Positions 29,550-39,354 are shown, counted from the stretch's first letter. The stretch is DNA of 40,102 nt from an uncultured Clostridia bacterium (GCA_937981575.1 CALJNR010000022.1:1-40102), one strand, 5' to 3'. Translations and numbers: made by a program. The notes: generated by a model from the letters alone, not told the origin.

Positions 29550-32500
29550 ATGTTTAAACGAAGACTAAGGAAGTTAATTATTATGACGCTTGTAACATCT
29601 TTAGTAGCGACTAATAGTTTGGTACAAGTACTTTATGCCGCAGATCATGAGCAAGAAATAGAAGATGATCTGGTTTCTGTCTTACAGTTAGACCCAGTGA
29701 GCGAAGGAACAACTGATCAAATGTTGAAATTAGAGGATATCACTCAAACAACAGCTGATCAAGATTATGAATGGACTCAATATGAAGGCAATTGGAATAT
29801 ATCTGAGGGTTCCTATAGTGTGAATCCAGGCGGAGGGTATAAAATAGTCGCCGAAGAAGTAGCGTACACTGATTTTGTATACGAAGCTGATGTAACGCTC
29901 AGATCAGGTATCAATGCCGATAATGCGGGGCTTCTTTTTAGAGTTAACGAAGCTTCAAATGGGGCAGATGGTGTCAGAGGTTATTATGCAGGGATAGGTG
30001 TAGATGGTAAAGTTGAAATAGGAAGAATGAATAATAACTGGACTTCACTTGCAGCTTCGTTCTATCCGATCGATAAAAATACTACCTATCGGTTAAAAGT
30101 AGTTGCAAACGGCAGCCAAATAGATGTCTATGTAAATGACTACTATGTGGTAAGTGCTGTAGATAGTATGTTTACCAGTGGTTCAATAGGTATGAGAACA
30201 TGGTGGGCAGACACAAAATATAGTAATCTCAGTGTAGAGGATTTTCAGAATCAAACAGATTTGGAGGCTAATAAGTGGGAGATTTATGGAAATGATATCA
30301 TTATTAATGATACAAATCCTCTCTGGAAAACTTCAGGTCCGTATTGGATGATAGCTGATAATTCCTATAAGGCAAAGGCAAGCAGAGGAAGTAAAATAGT
30401 TAAAAAGGATAGCAGTTATACGGATTTTACATATTCAGCTGATGTTTCTGTAGCAGGAGGCAGAGATGTCGGAAGAAATGCAGGTTTAATTTTTAGAGTG
30501 AGTGACGCAGGTGAAGGCCCGGATAACCTTAAAGGCTATTATGCTGCAGTAGGTAAAGGGAATATTCAAGTAGGCATGTTTAATAATACACCTGATGCTC
30601 AGGCTTGGACAGAATTAAAAAAGGTAAGTTATACAATAGATGAAGACATTATCTATAACTTAAAATTAGTTGTTAAAGAGAGCAGCATAGATATCTATAT
30701 AGACAACAATTTTGTGACAAACGTTGAAGATGATACATTTACTGAAGGTACAATAGGTATGAGAACATGGCTCACAAACGCAAAGTATAGCAATGTCAAA
30801 ATACAGCCTGCAGAAGCACCTTTAGATACTTCAAAATTTGTGTGGGATACATACGAAGGTAATTGGAACATATCTGATGGTGCTTACAGTGTCAATAGGG
30901 GAACAGGCTATAAGATCGTTGCAAAGGATGTAAATGTGGCTAACTTTGCATACGAAGCTGATGTATCTATAGCAGGAGGAACAGATAACAATAGAAATGC
31001 AGGATTTATTTTTAGAGTAACTGAACCTAAGAATGGGGCAGATATGCTTAAAGGTTATTATGCAGGAATAACTAGAAATGGAAGAGTTCAGGTAGGAAGA
31101 TTTAATAATAACTGGACAGAACTGGCAGCTATCCCTTATCCAATTACTGAAGGGACAAAGTATAGATTAAAAGTCATTACAAAGGGCAGCAGCATTGATG
31201 TTTACGTAGATGGCAATCATGTAGTAAGTGTTGCTGATGACATGTTTAAGAGCGGTTCAGTTGGTATGAGGACTTGGCTTACAGATGTTACCTATAGCAA
31301 TGTTATATTAACAGATCTTGGAGAAGTCATAGAACCAGAATACGATTGGTCATGGGTAAAAGGAGCAGTTTTTGTGCCAACCAATGCTGTTAATCAAATT
31401 CAGCAGTGGAAAGAGTATGATCCTGTAATTAATGACAGAGAACTTTCTTATGCACATGACTATGGCTTTAATCTTGTGCGAGTTTATCTGCATAACCTTT
31501 TATGGGAACATGAAAGTGAAAAATTACTTGCAAACTTTGAAGATTTTCTGCAGCGCGCGGATAAATATGGTATTAAGGTACAAGTAGTATTCTTTGATGA
31601 TTGTTGGGACGATTATCCGGATTATAATTATGATCCTGCCATTGCACCTAGATATGGCGCGCATAACAGCAGATGGGTGGAAGGACCAGGTGACACTTAT
31701 AAAGCGGAGTACAATAACGCCGATGGTATTATGAAGAAAAAAATGGAGGACTACGTAAAAGGTATTGTTAGTGCTCATTTAAATGATGATAGAATTGCCT
31801 TTTGGAACACCTATAATGAGCCAAGCAATGGTGAAGGCGGCTTAATGGATCAAGTCACTAAGCAGCTGATGAATGATTCAAGAATTTGGATTAAAGAAAT
31901 AGGATCAAAAATTCCAGTTTCTGCGACCAGTGGACAATTTTCTGGAGGGCCATTCTCAGATTTCATTACATGGCACCCTTATGAAGCTGATTATCCAGTT
32001 AGTATAGGCGGCACAAGAGCTACAGTTGCTAACAAATCCACGTTAGCAGATGAAGTCATGAATAGATGGACTCAGACAGTTCCGGGAATAGTTGAGCATT
32101 TCTATGATAAGGGAATAGGTTTTGTTTTATGGGAACTAGGTATAGGTCGAGATAACTGTAGATTCCCTTGGGGATCAGACACAAATCCTCTTAACTATGA
32201 ACCAGCAGAACCTTTCCATGGTGTGGTATATCCTGATGGACATCCATGGAGTATAGATGATATTGTGGCTGTACGTGGTAATTTAGATAACTTAGCAGTC
32301 TTTAATGTACAGTATTTTAATGATGAAACTTTTACAGACCTTAAAAAGACATCTATTACACCTAGAATTGACTTTGATTTAGGGGATGAAAGAGGGACTG
32401 GCTCACCGGATGCTTCTGTCGGCATTGGAGAAGATCATTTTTCAATCCGTTGGATGGGAACAATCAAATCTAAGGCAGCAGGAGAGTATACAATCTATGT

Positions 32501-35500
32501 AGAGAGTGATAATGTTGCAAGGGTTTGGATTGGTGATACTCAAGTGATTGAAAAATCCACCCATACAATGGAAGAAGTAAGTGGAAAAATTAACTTAGAA
32601 GCTGAAAAAGAATATCCGATTAAAGTAGAGTATGTACACCACACTGGAGATGCCAGCATGCATTTAAACTGGTCAGGGCCAAGTTTAGATAAAACGGTAT
32701 TACTTCCAATTTACAATCCAAAAGGTGTCACAGGTGTATCAGTGCAAAAAGAACTTATGTTAAATGCGGGGGAAAGTCAAAAGCTTGTTGCAAATATTGA
32801 GCCCGCGGATGCTTTTAATCAAAAAGTAACATGGGAATCAGATCGACCTGGTATAGCATCAGTAGATGACAAAGGTGTTGTAATAGGACATGTGCCAGGA
32901 ACGGCAACTATTACAGTAACAACTGTTAATGGCGGCTATAAAGATACTTGCACGGTTACTGTAAATGCAAGTACACAGTTTAGAAACCCCATTGTACAAG
33001 TATCAGGCGGTGCTGGGTCAGCTGATCCAAGTGTAGTTTTTAAAGATGGTTACTATTACTATTGTAAGTCAGATAATGATGCTTCACTTGTCGTTGCTAA
33101 AGCTAAGAGATTACAGGATATTGGCAGTGTGCCGAGAGTAACAGTTTTCACACCACCGAGCGGCACAATGTATTCTAAAGGAATATGGGCGCCAGAGCTG
33201 CAATATATACAAGGCAAATGGTATATTTATTTTGCAGCAGATGATGGAAATAATGCAAATCATCGTATGTATGTACTTGAAGGCGATACACAGGATCCAC
33301 AAGGCAGCTATACATTTAAAGGGAAGATTACTGATCCTACTGATAGATGGGCTATTGATGGCGTAACGCTTGAAAAAGATGATGGTTCTTTATATTTTGT
33401 TTGGTCAGGATGGGAAGGCTATACAGATGGAAGACAAAACCTTTATATAGCACCAATGAGCAATCCGTGGACTATAAGTGGGAATAGGGTTCAAATATCT
33501 ACACCAACTGAGCCGTGGGAAGTTAATGAACGTCCCTATATTAATGAAGGACCAGAAATACTGAAAAAAGATGGAAAAGTATTCATCGTATATTCTGCAA
33601 GCGGAAGCTGGAGTGATACTTATTGTCTAGGTATGTTAACGTATACAGATGGCGATGATATCATGAATCCAAATTCATGGACAAAAACAGGGCCAGTATT
33701 CACCCCTGTACCAGGGGCATATGGTGCAGCACATAATTGCTTTACGGTATCTCCAGATGGTACTGAAGATTGGCTTGTCTACCATGCTGGAAAAGTGTCT
33801 AAAGGAAGCTGGGCCAATAGAAGTATAAGAGCTCAGAAGTTTACATGGAATGCTGATGGTACGCCTAACTTTGGAACGCCAGTTGGATATGGTGAACTCA
33901 TAGATCAACCATCAGGCACACCAGAGGTGATCCGATATAAATATGAAGCAGAATATGCTATTCTTGGTGGAGATGCTAAGATAGGAACTGCTGGAAATGC
34001 ATCCGGAGAAAAAGTTGTAGGTTATTTAGACAAACCTGGAATAGATTCTATACTATTTAATGTTCATGTGGAGGAAGCGGGCGATTATACGCTTACTGTT
34101 ATGTATGGCAATGGAAGTGATGGCGGGGAGTCGCAGCACCTTGTATCAGTCAATGGTGGTCAAGGTCAAGTTATAAAGTACAAAAAGTATGGATGGGGTA
34201 ATTATAATCCTTCATCAATTGATGTAACCCTTAATAAGGGAAGTAATTCTATCAAACTTGAGCCAAAAACTTATTTTGCTGAGGTTGACTATATTGTACT
34301 TGATCCAATCAAGAATGATGATATAGGGACACCGGTTCAAATTGAATCAATCAATTTGGATAAACAAAACATCACGCTTGGTAAAGGGCAGACGGCTGAA
34401 ATTACAGCAACGGTTAGACCTATTTCAGGAACAAATAAAAATGTTGTATTTACATCAACTAAGGGAGATGTAGCAGCAGTATCTAAGTTAGCTTCTAATA
34501 CAGTATTAGGAACGACGACGCTGCTTGTAACAGCGCAAGATGTAGGAACCACAACAATAAGAGTAACAAGCGATGCTGATGCAAGTAAGTATGCTGAGTG
34601 CACAGTAACAGTTGTTGGGGATCCAGCAGAACCTGATCTTTTGGGATTTGAAGTAGATCAGTTTGATAGTGTAGCATTAGATAGTACATGGTCAGTATTC
34701 CAAGAAAATCAAGCAAAGTGGAGCCTTACAAAAAATCCAGGAGCGATGACGATCAGTACATCGAATACAGATATTTATCAACATAATAATACACAAGATA
34801 ATGTTTTCTTAAAGACATTAGATGGTAACAAAGACTTTGAGATCGTTACAAAACTTACAGCACCTATTAGAAGAAACCATGAACAGGCGGGGCTTTTTGT
34901 ATGGCAAAATGCAGACAATCTTATAAAGCTTGCTCATGTATGGGTTAATGGCAGAACACTTGAGACTGCTTATGAAATAGGACAGGTGTACAAAAGCGCA
35001 GATAACTTTGCGGCGCACCCTGGCGGAGATACGGTTACCTTGAAAATCAGAAAGATAGGAAATATCTATACCACCTTCTATTGGAATGGTTATGAGTGGA
35101 TAAAGGCAGCGGACTCAGTTACTGCTAACCTTCAGAATATTAAAGTCGGATTCTTTGCAAATAGTATCGTATCTAACGTGAGCATGGACGTAAAATTTGA
35201 TTATTTTGCTTATAAAGAACTGCAAGGGGGTATTAAATTAGATAAGAATAATCTTACTTTAAAGGTAGGAGAAACAGTGCAAATCACAAATCAAGGAGCA
35301 AGTCAAGAGGTTATATGGACTTCAAGCAGCTCTAAGATAGCTGAAGTTGGTCATACTGGATTAGTAACGGGGATAGCACCAGGAAGAGTTACTATTAAAG
35401 CCATTTCACAAGACGGTATATACAGTGAGACTGCTTTAGTAACAGTTACTTCAACAGGTGCAGCACCAGAAGTGCTTTATGAAGAAAAATTTGATGGCAG

Positions 35501-37748
35501 TGCAGAGGGATGGGCTACGTATGGCGGAACATGGCAGGTTTCAAATGGACAATATCATGTTAATAGCGGAGCAGGATACAAAGCACTCATTACTGACCAA
35601 GTCTTTACTGATTATGTATTAGAAGCAGATGTAAAGATTAAAAGCGGCAATGAAGCAGGTTTGATTTTTAGAGTATCAAATCCTAGTGTAGGCGCAGATG
35701 CTTTTAGCGGATATTACATTGGCATTAGTGCAGCAAATAAATCAGCCACTCTTGGACAGATGAACAATGGTGTTTGGAATGAGATTGCAACTAAGAAACT
35801 TCCTATTAATGTTGGAGAAATCTATCGTATTAAAGTTATTGTAAATGAAGGACATATTGTAGTTTATATTAATGATAATCCACTTAATGTAAACGCATAT
35901 CCTAAGTTTGATGTGCTTGAAAAAACACATTTTGGAACAGGACAAATCGGACTGCGTACCTTTAATGCGGAAGCAAGCTTTGATAATGTAAAAATATCTT
36001 CTTACAAAGAAGTAGTATTAGAAGAGAGTTATACCAATTCTGTAATGCCTGGTATTGCAGATCCACATGTACTTTACCATGAGGGTGTATACTATTTATA
36101 TGGAACCCATACACCAGATTGGCCAAATATGACAAGGGGCATTAAGGTTTATACTTCTACAGATCTTGTAAACTGGAAGGTCAAAGAAACTGACGATGGA
36201 TGGGCATTAAAGAATGAAGATTCATGGGGGAATAAACAGTTTTGGGCACCAGAGGTTATAGAAAAAAATGGCGTTTTCTATATGTATTATGCAGTTGAAG
36301 AGCATCTTGCAGTAGCGACAAGTGATTCGCCACTAGGGCCATTTAAGCAAGATGTAAAAAAACCAATACATGACAATGTTAAAGAGATCGATGCACATAT
36401 CTTTATAGATGATGATGGTAAGCAGTATATGTATTTTGTAAGATTTACTGACGGAAATGCTTTATGGGGAGCAGAACTCAATGAAGATATGATGTCTATT
36501 AAACAAGATACTATAACGCAGGTGTTTTCAGTATCTCAGGATTGGGAAAATAGTCAAAAACCTCCTGTTGCACGAGTTAATGAAGGCGCTTTTGTAGTCA
36601 AACACAAAGGCATTTACTATATGACCTATTCTGGAAATCATTTTGAGAGTCCGGATTATGGGGTAGGTTATGCAACGGCTACGAGCCCTCTTGGACCTTG
36701 GACAAAATATGAATACAATCCTATTATGAAGTCTAATAGTTTAGTACCTGGAGCAGGACATCATTCACTCGTTTACTCTCCAGACGGCACAGAATTATTT
36801 ATGATTTATCATGCGCATAACGCGGTAGGCGTAACTGAACCTAGAAAGCTTGCTATTGACCGAGTACAATTCGTGCCACAGGCAAATGGTATAGATGCAA
36901 TGGAAGTTTGGGGACCAACAATGACACCACAGCCAATGCCATCAAGTGGCAATACAACGCCTATTAGCATACCTGTAGCAACTGTAATTGTATCAGGAAA
37001 AGATAGTGTATCAACTATTACAACGAGAGGCGGCGCATTACAAATGGTTGCCACAGTTACACCAGACAATGCAACCAATAAAGCAGTAACATGGTCCATT
37101 GAAGCTGGCAGTAACTATGCAGCAATAAGTGCAAGTGGGTTATTAACAGCATCGGCGAATGGAACAGTAGTCGTAAAAGCAACATCAGTAAGTAATCCAC
37201 AGGTATCAAATACTTGTGAAGTTGTTATAACAGGAAATGCAAGCAGCGGCGGCGGAGGCGGAGGAAGCAGCAATACTACACCTTCACCAACGCCAGTAGT
37301 GCCACCAACTCCAGTATTACCAAGCACTCCACAAAACGGACAACAGACATCACAACCACAAGTAACAACGGTAAGTATATCTGCATTAAGTGGCACAGCG
37401 TCTCAAGCAGGTACAAATATGGAGCTGTTTGTAAAACCTTACATAGAAAATGGCCGTACAATGGCAGGGGTAAGAGATATAGCAAATATACTTCAAATTG
37501 AAAGCAAAAACGTGGTATGGAATGCTAAAGATAAGTCAGTTGAAATAAGTACACAAGGCATGTTAATAAGGCTTGTAATAGGTCAAAAATATGCCGTTGT
37601 AAATGGTCAACAAGTACCTTTGGATGTAGCACCACAGGTTAAAGAGGGGCGAACAGTTTTACCAGTTGCACAAATTGCACGTCTCTTAAATATAGATACA
37701 CAGTTTGATGCAAAAACCAAAGAAATTACGTTTACCATAAAAAAATAA
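29550..37748 (+). CDS. giant secreted multi-catalytic glycoside hydrolase (clan GH-A barrel plus two GH43 domains)
   Basis: A 2732-residue secreted protein with an AXA-type signal peptide (cut near 31, LYAAD). Approximate order: three LamG/CBM66-like beta-sandwich modules (72-232, 241-421, 429-592); a clan GH-A TIM barrel (599-913) with acid/base glutamate 757 in YNEP and likely nucleophile glutamate 862 in WELG; PA14 (918-1058); Ig-like Big_2 (1060-1140); GH43 (1144-1456) with aspartates 1159 and 1270 and glutamate 1333; a CBM6/35-like module (1464-1588); Big_2 (1597-1690); a DUF1349-like sandwich (1698-1892); Big_2 (1893-1970); a fourth LamG/CBM66-like module (1977-2152); a second GH43 (2164-2462) with aspartates 2171 and 2281 and glutamate 2345; Big_2 (2476-2563); a Gly/Pro/Thr linker; and a copper-amine-oxidase N-like domain (2623-2732). 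The first GH43 resembles exo-arabinofuranosidases. Substrate is inferred as arabinan or a galactofuranose- or arabinofuranose-bearing glycan. AAAGGAGG precedes the start. Confidence 0.88.
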   Translation: MFKRRLRKLIIMTLVTSLVATNSLVQVLYAADHEQEIEDDLVSVLQLDPVSEGTTDQMLKLEDITQTTADQDYEWTQYEGNWNISEGSYSVNPGGGYKIVAEEVAYTDFVYEADVTLRSGINADNAGLLFRVNEASNGADGVRGYYAGIGVDGKVEIGRMNNNWTSLAASFYPIDKNTTYRLKVVANGSQIDVYVNDYYVVSAVDSMFTSGSIGMRTWWADTKYSNLSVEDFQNQTDLEANKWEIYGNDIIINDTNPLWKTSGPYWMIADNSYKAKASRGSKIVKKDSSYTDFTYSADVSVAGGRDVGRNAGLIFRVSDAGEGPDNLKGYYAAVGKGNIQVGMFNNTPDAQAWTELKKVSYTIDEDIIYNLKLVVKESSIDIYIDNNFVTNVEDDTFTEGTIGMRTWLTNAKYSNVKIQPAEAPLDTSKFVWDTYEGNWNISDGAYSVNRGTGYKIVAKDVNVANFAYEADVSIAGGTDNNRNAGFIFRVTEPKNGADMLKGYYAGITRNGRVQVGRFNNNWTELAAIPYPITEGTKYRLKVITKGSSIDVYVDGNHVVSVADDMFKSGSVGMRTWLTDVTYSNVILTDLGEVIEPEYDWSWVKGAVFVPTNAVNQIQQWKEYDPVINDRELSYAHDYGFNLVRVYLHNLLWEHESEKLLANFEDFLQRADKYGIKVQVVFFDDCWDDYPDYNYDPAIAPRYGAHNSRWVEGPGDTYKAEYNNADGIMKKKMEDYVKGIVSAHLNDDRIAFWNTYNEPSNGEGGLMDQVTKQLMNDSRIWIKEIGSKIPVSATSGQFSGGPFSDFITWHPYEADYPVSIGGTRATVANKSTLADEVMNRWTQTVPGIVEHFYDKGIGFVLWELGIGRDNCRFPWGSDTNPLNYEPAEPFHGVVYPDGHPWSIDDIVAVRGNLDNLAVFNVQYFNDETFTDLKKTSITPRIDFDLGDERGTGSPDASVGIGEDHFSIRWMGTIKSKAAGEYTIYVESDNVARVWIGDTQVIEKSTHTMEEVSGKINLEAEKEYPIKVEYVHHTGDASMHLNWSGPSLDKTVLLPIYNPKGVTGVSVQKELMLNAGESQKLVANIEPADAFNQKVTWESDRPGIASVDDKGVVIGHVPGTATITVTTVNGGYKDTCTVTVNASTQFRNPIVQVSGGAGSADPSVVFKDGYYYYCKSDNDASLVVAKAKRLQDIGSVPRVTVFTPPSGTMYSKGIWAPELQYIQGKWYIYFAADDGNNANHRMYVLEGDTQDPQGSYTFKGKITDPTDRWAIDGVTLEKDDGSLYFVWSGWEGYTDGRQNLYIAPMSNPWTISGNRVQISTPTEPWEVNERPYINEGPEILKKDGKVFIVYSASGSWSDTYCLGMLTYTDGDDIMNPNSWTKTGPVFTPVPGAYGAAHNCFTVSPDGTEDWLVYHAGKVSKGSWANRSIRAQKFTWNADGTPNFGTPVGYGELIDQPSGTPEVIRYKYEAEYAILGGDAKIGTAGNASGEKVVGYLDKPGIDSILFNVHVEEAGDYTLTVMYGNGSDGGESQHLVSVNGGQGQVIKYKKYGWGNYNPSSIDVTLNKGSNSIKLEPKTYFAEVDYIVLDPIKNDDIGTPVQIESINLDKQNITLGKGQTAEITATVRPISGTNKNVVFTSTKGDVAAVSKLASNTVLGTTTLLVTAQDVGTTTIRVTSDADASKYAECTVTVVGDPAEPDLLGFEVDQFDSVALDSTWSVFQENQAKWSLTKNPGAMTISTSNTDIYQHNNTQDNVFLKTLDGNKDFEIVTKLTAPIRRNHEQAGLFVWQNADNLIKLAHVWVNGRTLETAYEIGQVYKSADNFAAHPGGDTVTLKIRKIGNIYTTFYWNGYEWIKAADSVTANLQNIKVGFFANSIVSNVSMDVKFDYFAYKELQGGIKLDKNNLTLKVGETVQITNQGASQEVIWTSSSSKIAEVGHTGLVTGIAPGRVTIKAISQDGIYSETALVTVTSTGAAPEVLYEEKFDGSAEGWATYGGTWQVSNGQYHVNSGAGYKALITDQVFTDYVLEADVKIKSGNEAGLIFRVSNPSVGADAFSGYYIGISAANKSATLGQMNNGVWNEIATKKLPINVGEIYRIKVIVNEGHIVVYINDNPLNVNAYPKFDVLEKTHFGTGQIGLRTFNAEASFDNVKISSYKEVVLEESYTNSVMPGIADPHVLYHEGVYYLYGTHTPDWPNMTRGIKVYTSTDLVNWKVKETDDGWALKNEDSWGNKQFWAPEVIEKNGVFYMYYAVEEHLAVATSDSPLGPFKQDVKKPIHDNVKEIDAHIFIDDDGKQYMYFVRFTDGNALWGAELNEDMMSIKQDTITQVFSVSQDWENSQKPPVARVNEGAFVVKHKGIYYMTYSGNHFESPDYGVGYATATSPLGPWTKYEYNPIMKSNSLVPGAGHHSLVYSPDGTELFMIYHAHNAVGVTEPRKLAIDRVQFVPQANGIDAMEVWGPTMTPQPMPSSGNTTPISIPVATVIVSGKDSVSTITTRGGALQMVATVTPDNATNKAVTWSIEAGSNYAAISASGLLTASANGTVVVKATSVSNPQVSNTCEVVITGNASSGGGGGGSSNTTPSPTPVVPPTPVLPSTPQNGQQTSQPQVTTVSISALSGTASQAGTNMELFVKPYIENGRTMAGVRDIANILQIESKNVVWNAKDKSVEISTQGMLIRLVIGQKYAVVNGQQVPLDVAPQVKEGRTVLPVAQIARLLNIDTQFDAKTKEITFTIKK

Positions 37749-37761
37749 GAATTTACTAAGT

Positions 37762-37804
37762 AAAAAAGAACCAGGGGAAAATGAAAATTCTCCTGGTTCT
37801 TTTT
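37762..37804 (+). terminator. terminator of the giant hydrolase gene
   Basis: AAAAGAACCAGG (37764-37775) pairs with CCTGGTTCTTTT (37792-37803), the stem extending inward through GAA/TTC, and ends in a T-run. It lies 14 bases past the stop codon. Confidence 0.93.
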
Positions 37805-38016
37805 GGAAAGGTTAAACTTCAATCGAATGTAGAAGTAACAGCATTTTGCGAAGGGAAAGACATAGAGATGACTGTAAAACCATATATAAAAAATGGCCGT
37901 ATGATGACAGGATTAAGAGAGACAGCTCAGTAATCAAACTAATCATAGGTAAAAGATATGTTACTGTAGATGGTCAAAAGATAGAGTTAGATACAGCACC
38001 AATGATATTGATTTAG
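37805..38016 (+). pseudogene. frameshifted relic of a copper-amine-oxidase N-like domain
   Basis: Just past the terminator, one frame encodes a peptide with MTVKPYIKNGRMMTGLRETA, ending in a stop at 37931-37933. A second frame from 37930 encodes VIKLIIGKRYVTVDGQKIEL and DTAP, ending at 38016. Together they match two parts of the hydrolase's own C-terminal domain (LFVKPYIENGRTMAGVRDIA and IRLVIGQKYAVVNGQQVPL), with about 27 codons between them deleted and the frame shifted. The DNA is also clearly alike. It is a decayed duplicate of the domain, or the remnant of a second secreted protein that carried it. No start codon or ribosome site is seen. The remaining bases to 38168 are AT-rich and appear empty apart from the ribosome site of the next gene. 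Confidence 0.85.
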
Positions 38017-38168
38017 GTGAATGCTTATGATATTATTATATAAGTTTAAATATATAGTCAATTTAAAAAAGCTAGTAATTATGTGGATGAGAAGTGTATT
38101 GAATACATCAACTGTGGATAAGTGAAGCAGCTGGATTTTTTGAATAGTGCATATTAAGGGGGATAACT

Positions 38169-39191
38169 ATGCCAGGAATATTTTCTTTATTGCTTACAGC
38201 AATTATTGTTTTGCCTGTAATGATTACTTTCTCAGTAGCTATGGGGATGGCATCCATAAAACTATCTATTAGAAACAAGCTTATACCATGGGACCTAAAC
38301 AAGGTTGAGAAATTGGATACAGACTTTTTTGAAAGCATTTCACAGAAACTAATAAGTGCAGGCTTTGAATACGAAAATGATTATAAAATCGATGAATGCC
38401 TGGGAGCGGGCAAAGCTGGGAGTAATACAAAAGAAATGTACATGAGACGATTTGTTCATAAGCATTTAGCTACTTCAGCACAAATCTATCATACAATAGT
38501 ACGAACAAGCGTAAAAAGTGCAGGGGAAACCCTTACTAATACTTCTTATAAAAAGAGTCTCGGACTTGACACATTTTTTCAAAATGGACTGAGTATCTGT
38601 TCGACGACGCAAGTAGAACCCCGCATTTTTGAAGAAGCAAACAGCATTTATTTAGCCTATACTAACTTTAGTGATTTAGATAAGCTTATAGATGAGCACA
38701 TGGACAGAGTCAAGCATACAGAACTTAAGCATAATCTCAGTCATGAAATGGTTAACTTATCCAGCGAAGTATTTACAAATAGAATGCTAAAGAATACTTA
38801 TATGCGTCAAGTTGATAGAAAGGTGTTAAGGCATGATGCCGAGCATGGGTGGTTCAAGTTTACATTTAGAGGAGCAATAGGAGCGTTGGTGAAGACGTTA
38901 AAATTTGATATGTTAGAAAAGAAAAAGTTACAAAAACAAGCCAACGCATTTGTAACCTACTCGTATATCACAAAAACTAAACCAACCCTGCCATCTATAC
39001 TGTATCATATAAACTTTACCGTAAGTATATGGTTTGGTGTGACGCATATATTTTTATTATATAATCGAATAGAGAGTTTTTTGCAGTTAATATTCTTATT
39101 GATGTCACAAGCTGCAGTACTTTTTTGTATCATAATAACCCTACTATACAAAATCATTAAAAATAAGCAAGGTGATAATTTAACCCTATAA
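38169..39191 (+). CDS. unrecognised membrane protein, hypothetical
   Basis: A 340-residue protein that I do not recognise. One hydrophobic segment lies at the N-terminus (about 4-29, no cleavage site seen) and two at the C-terminus (about 279-297 and 304-327). Between them is a 250-residue, charged, mostly helical-looking region. Segment 133-185 (FFQNGLSICSTTQVEPRIF, then LDKLIDEHMDRV) recalls a loose pattern seen in other uncharacterised membrane-anchored proteins, but not firmly enough to name a family. AAGGGGG lies upstream of ATG 38169. It is a single gene after the hydrolase locus, and an imperfect dyad follows it. Coding looks real from length and ribosome site. Confidence 0.75.
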   Translation: MPGIFSLLLTAIIVLPVMITFSVAMGMASIKLSIRNKLIPWDLNKVEKLDTDFFESISQKLISAGFEYENDYKIDECLGAGKAGSNTKEMYMRRFVHKHLATSAQIYHTIVRTSVKSAGETLTNTSYKKSLGLDTFFQNGLSICSTTQVEPRIFEEANSIYLAYTNFSDLDKLIDEHMDRVKHTELKHNLSHEMVNLSSEVFTNRMLKNTYMRQVDRKVLRHDAEHGWFKFTFRGAIGALVKTLKFDMLEKKKLQKQANAFVTYSYITKTKPTLPSILYHINFTVSIWFGVTHIFLLYNRIESFLQLIFLLMSQAAVLFCIIITLLYKIIKNKQGDNLTL

Positions 39192-39207
39192 AATATAAAA
39201 AATAAAT

Positions 39208-39280
39208 GGGACTATGATCTTATAGAATAAAATTCCTTTTATATCGAGGATATTTTAATAAATAAGGTGATAGTCCCTTT
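39208..39280 (+). terminator. weak terminator-like dyad
   Basis: GGGACTAT (39208-39215) pairs with ATAGTCCC (39270-39277), and CTTAT (39219-39223) with ATAAG (39262-39266), around a long AT-rich loop, followed by only three T. It could end the transcript of the hypothetical membrane protein. The 590-base gap from 39192 to 39781 also holds the small minus-strand gene and the MerR promoter; I see nothing else in it. Confidence 0.4.
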
Positions 39281-39354
39281 ATGATATGCTTATGAGGCTA
39301 AAAAGCTTATAGGTTGTAATATTATTAAATACTGACACAATTAAAAAAATCAAA

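Noticed and set aside
29763..31320. Calling the N-terminal modules glycoside hydrolase family 16 or DUF1080 enzymes
   Set aside because: They are LamG-like beta-sandwiches without an E-x-D-x-x-E catalytic pattern and occur as repeated accessory modules, so binding is more likely.
37115..37485. Minus-strand frames opposite the Gly/Pro linker of the hydrolase
   Set aside because: They arise from the low-complexity linker read backwards and have no ribosome site.
37417..37745. Copper amine oxidase activity at the C-terminus of the giant hydrolase
   Set aside because: Only the small N-terminal-like domain of that family is present. It is common as a surface-protein module in Firmicutes and carries no catalytic site.
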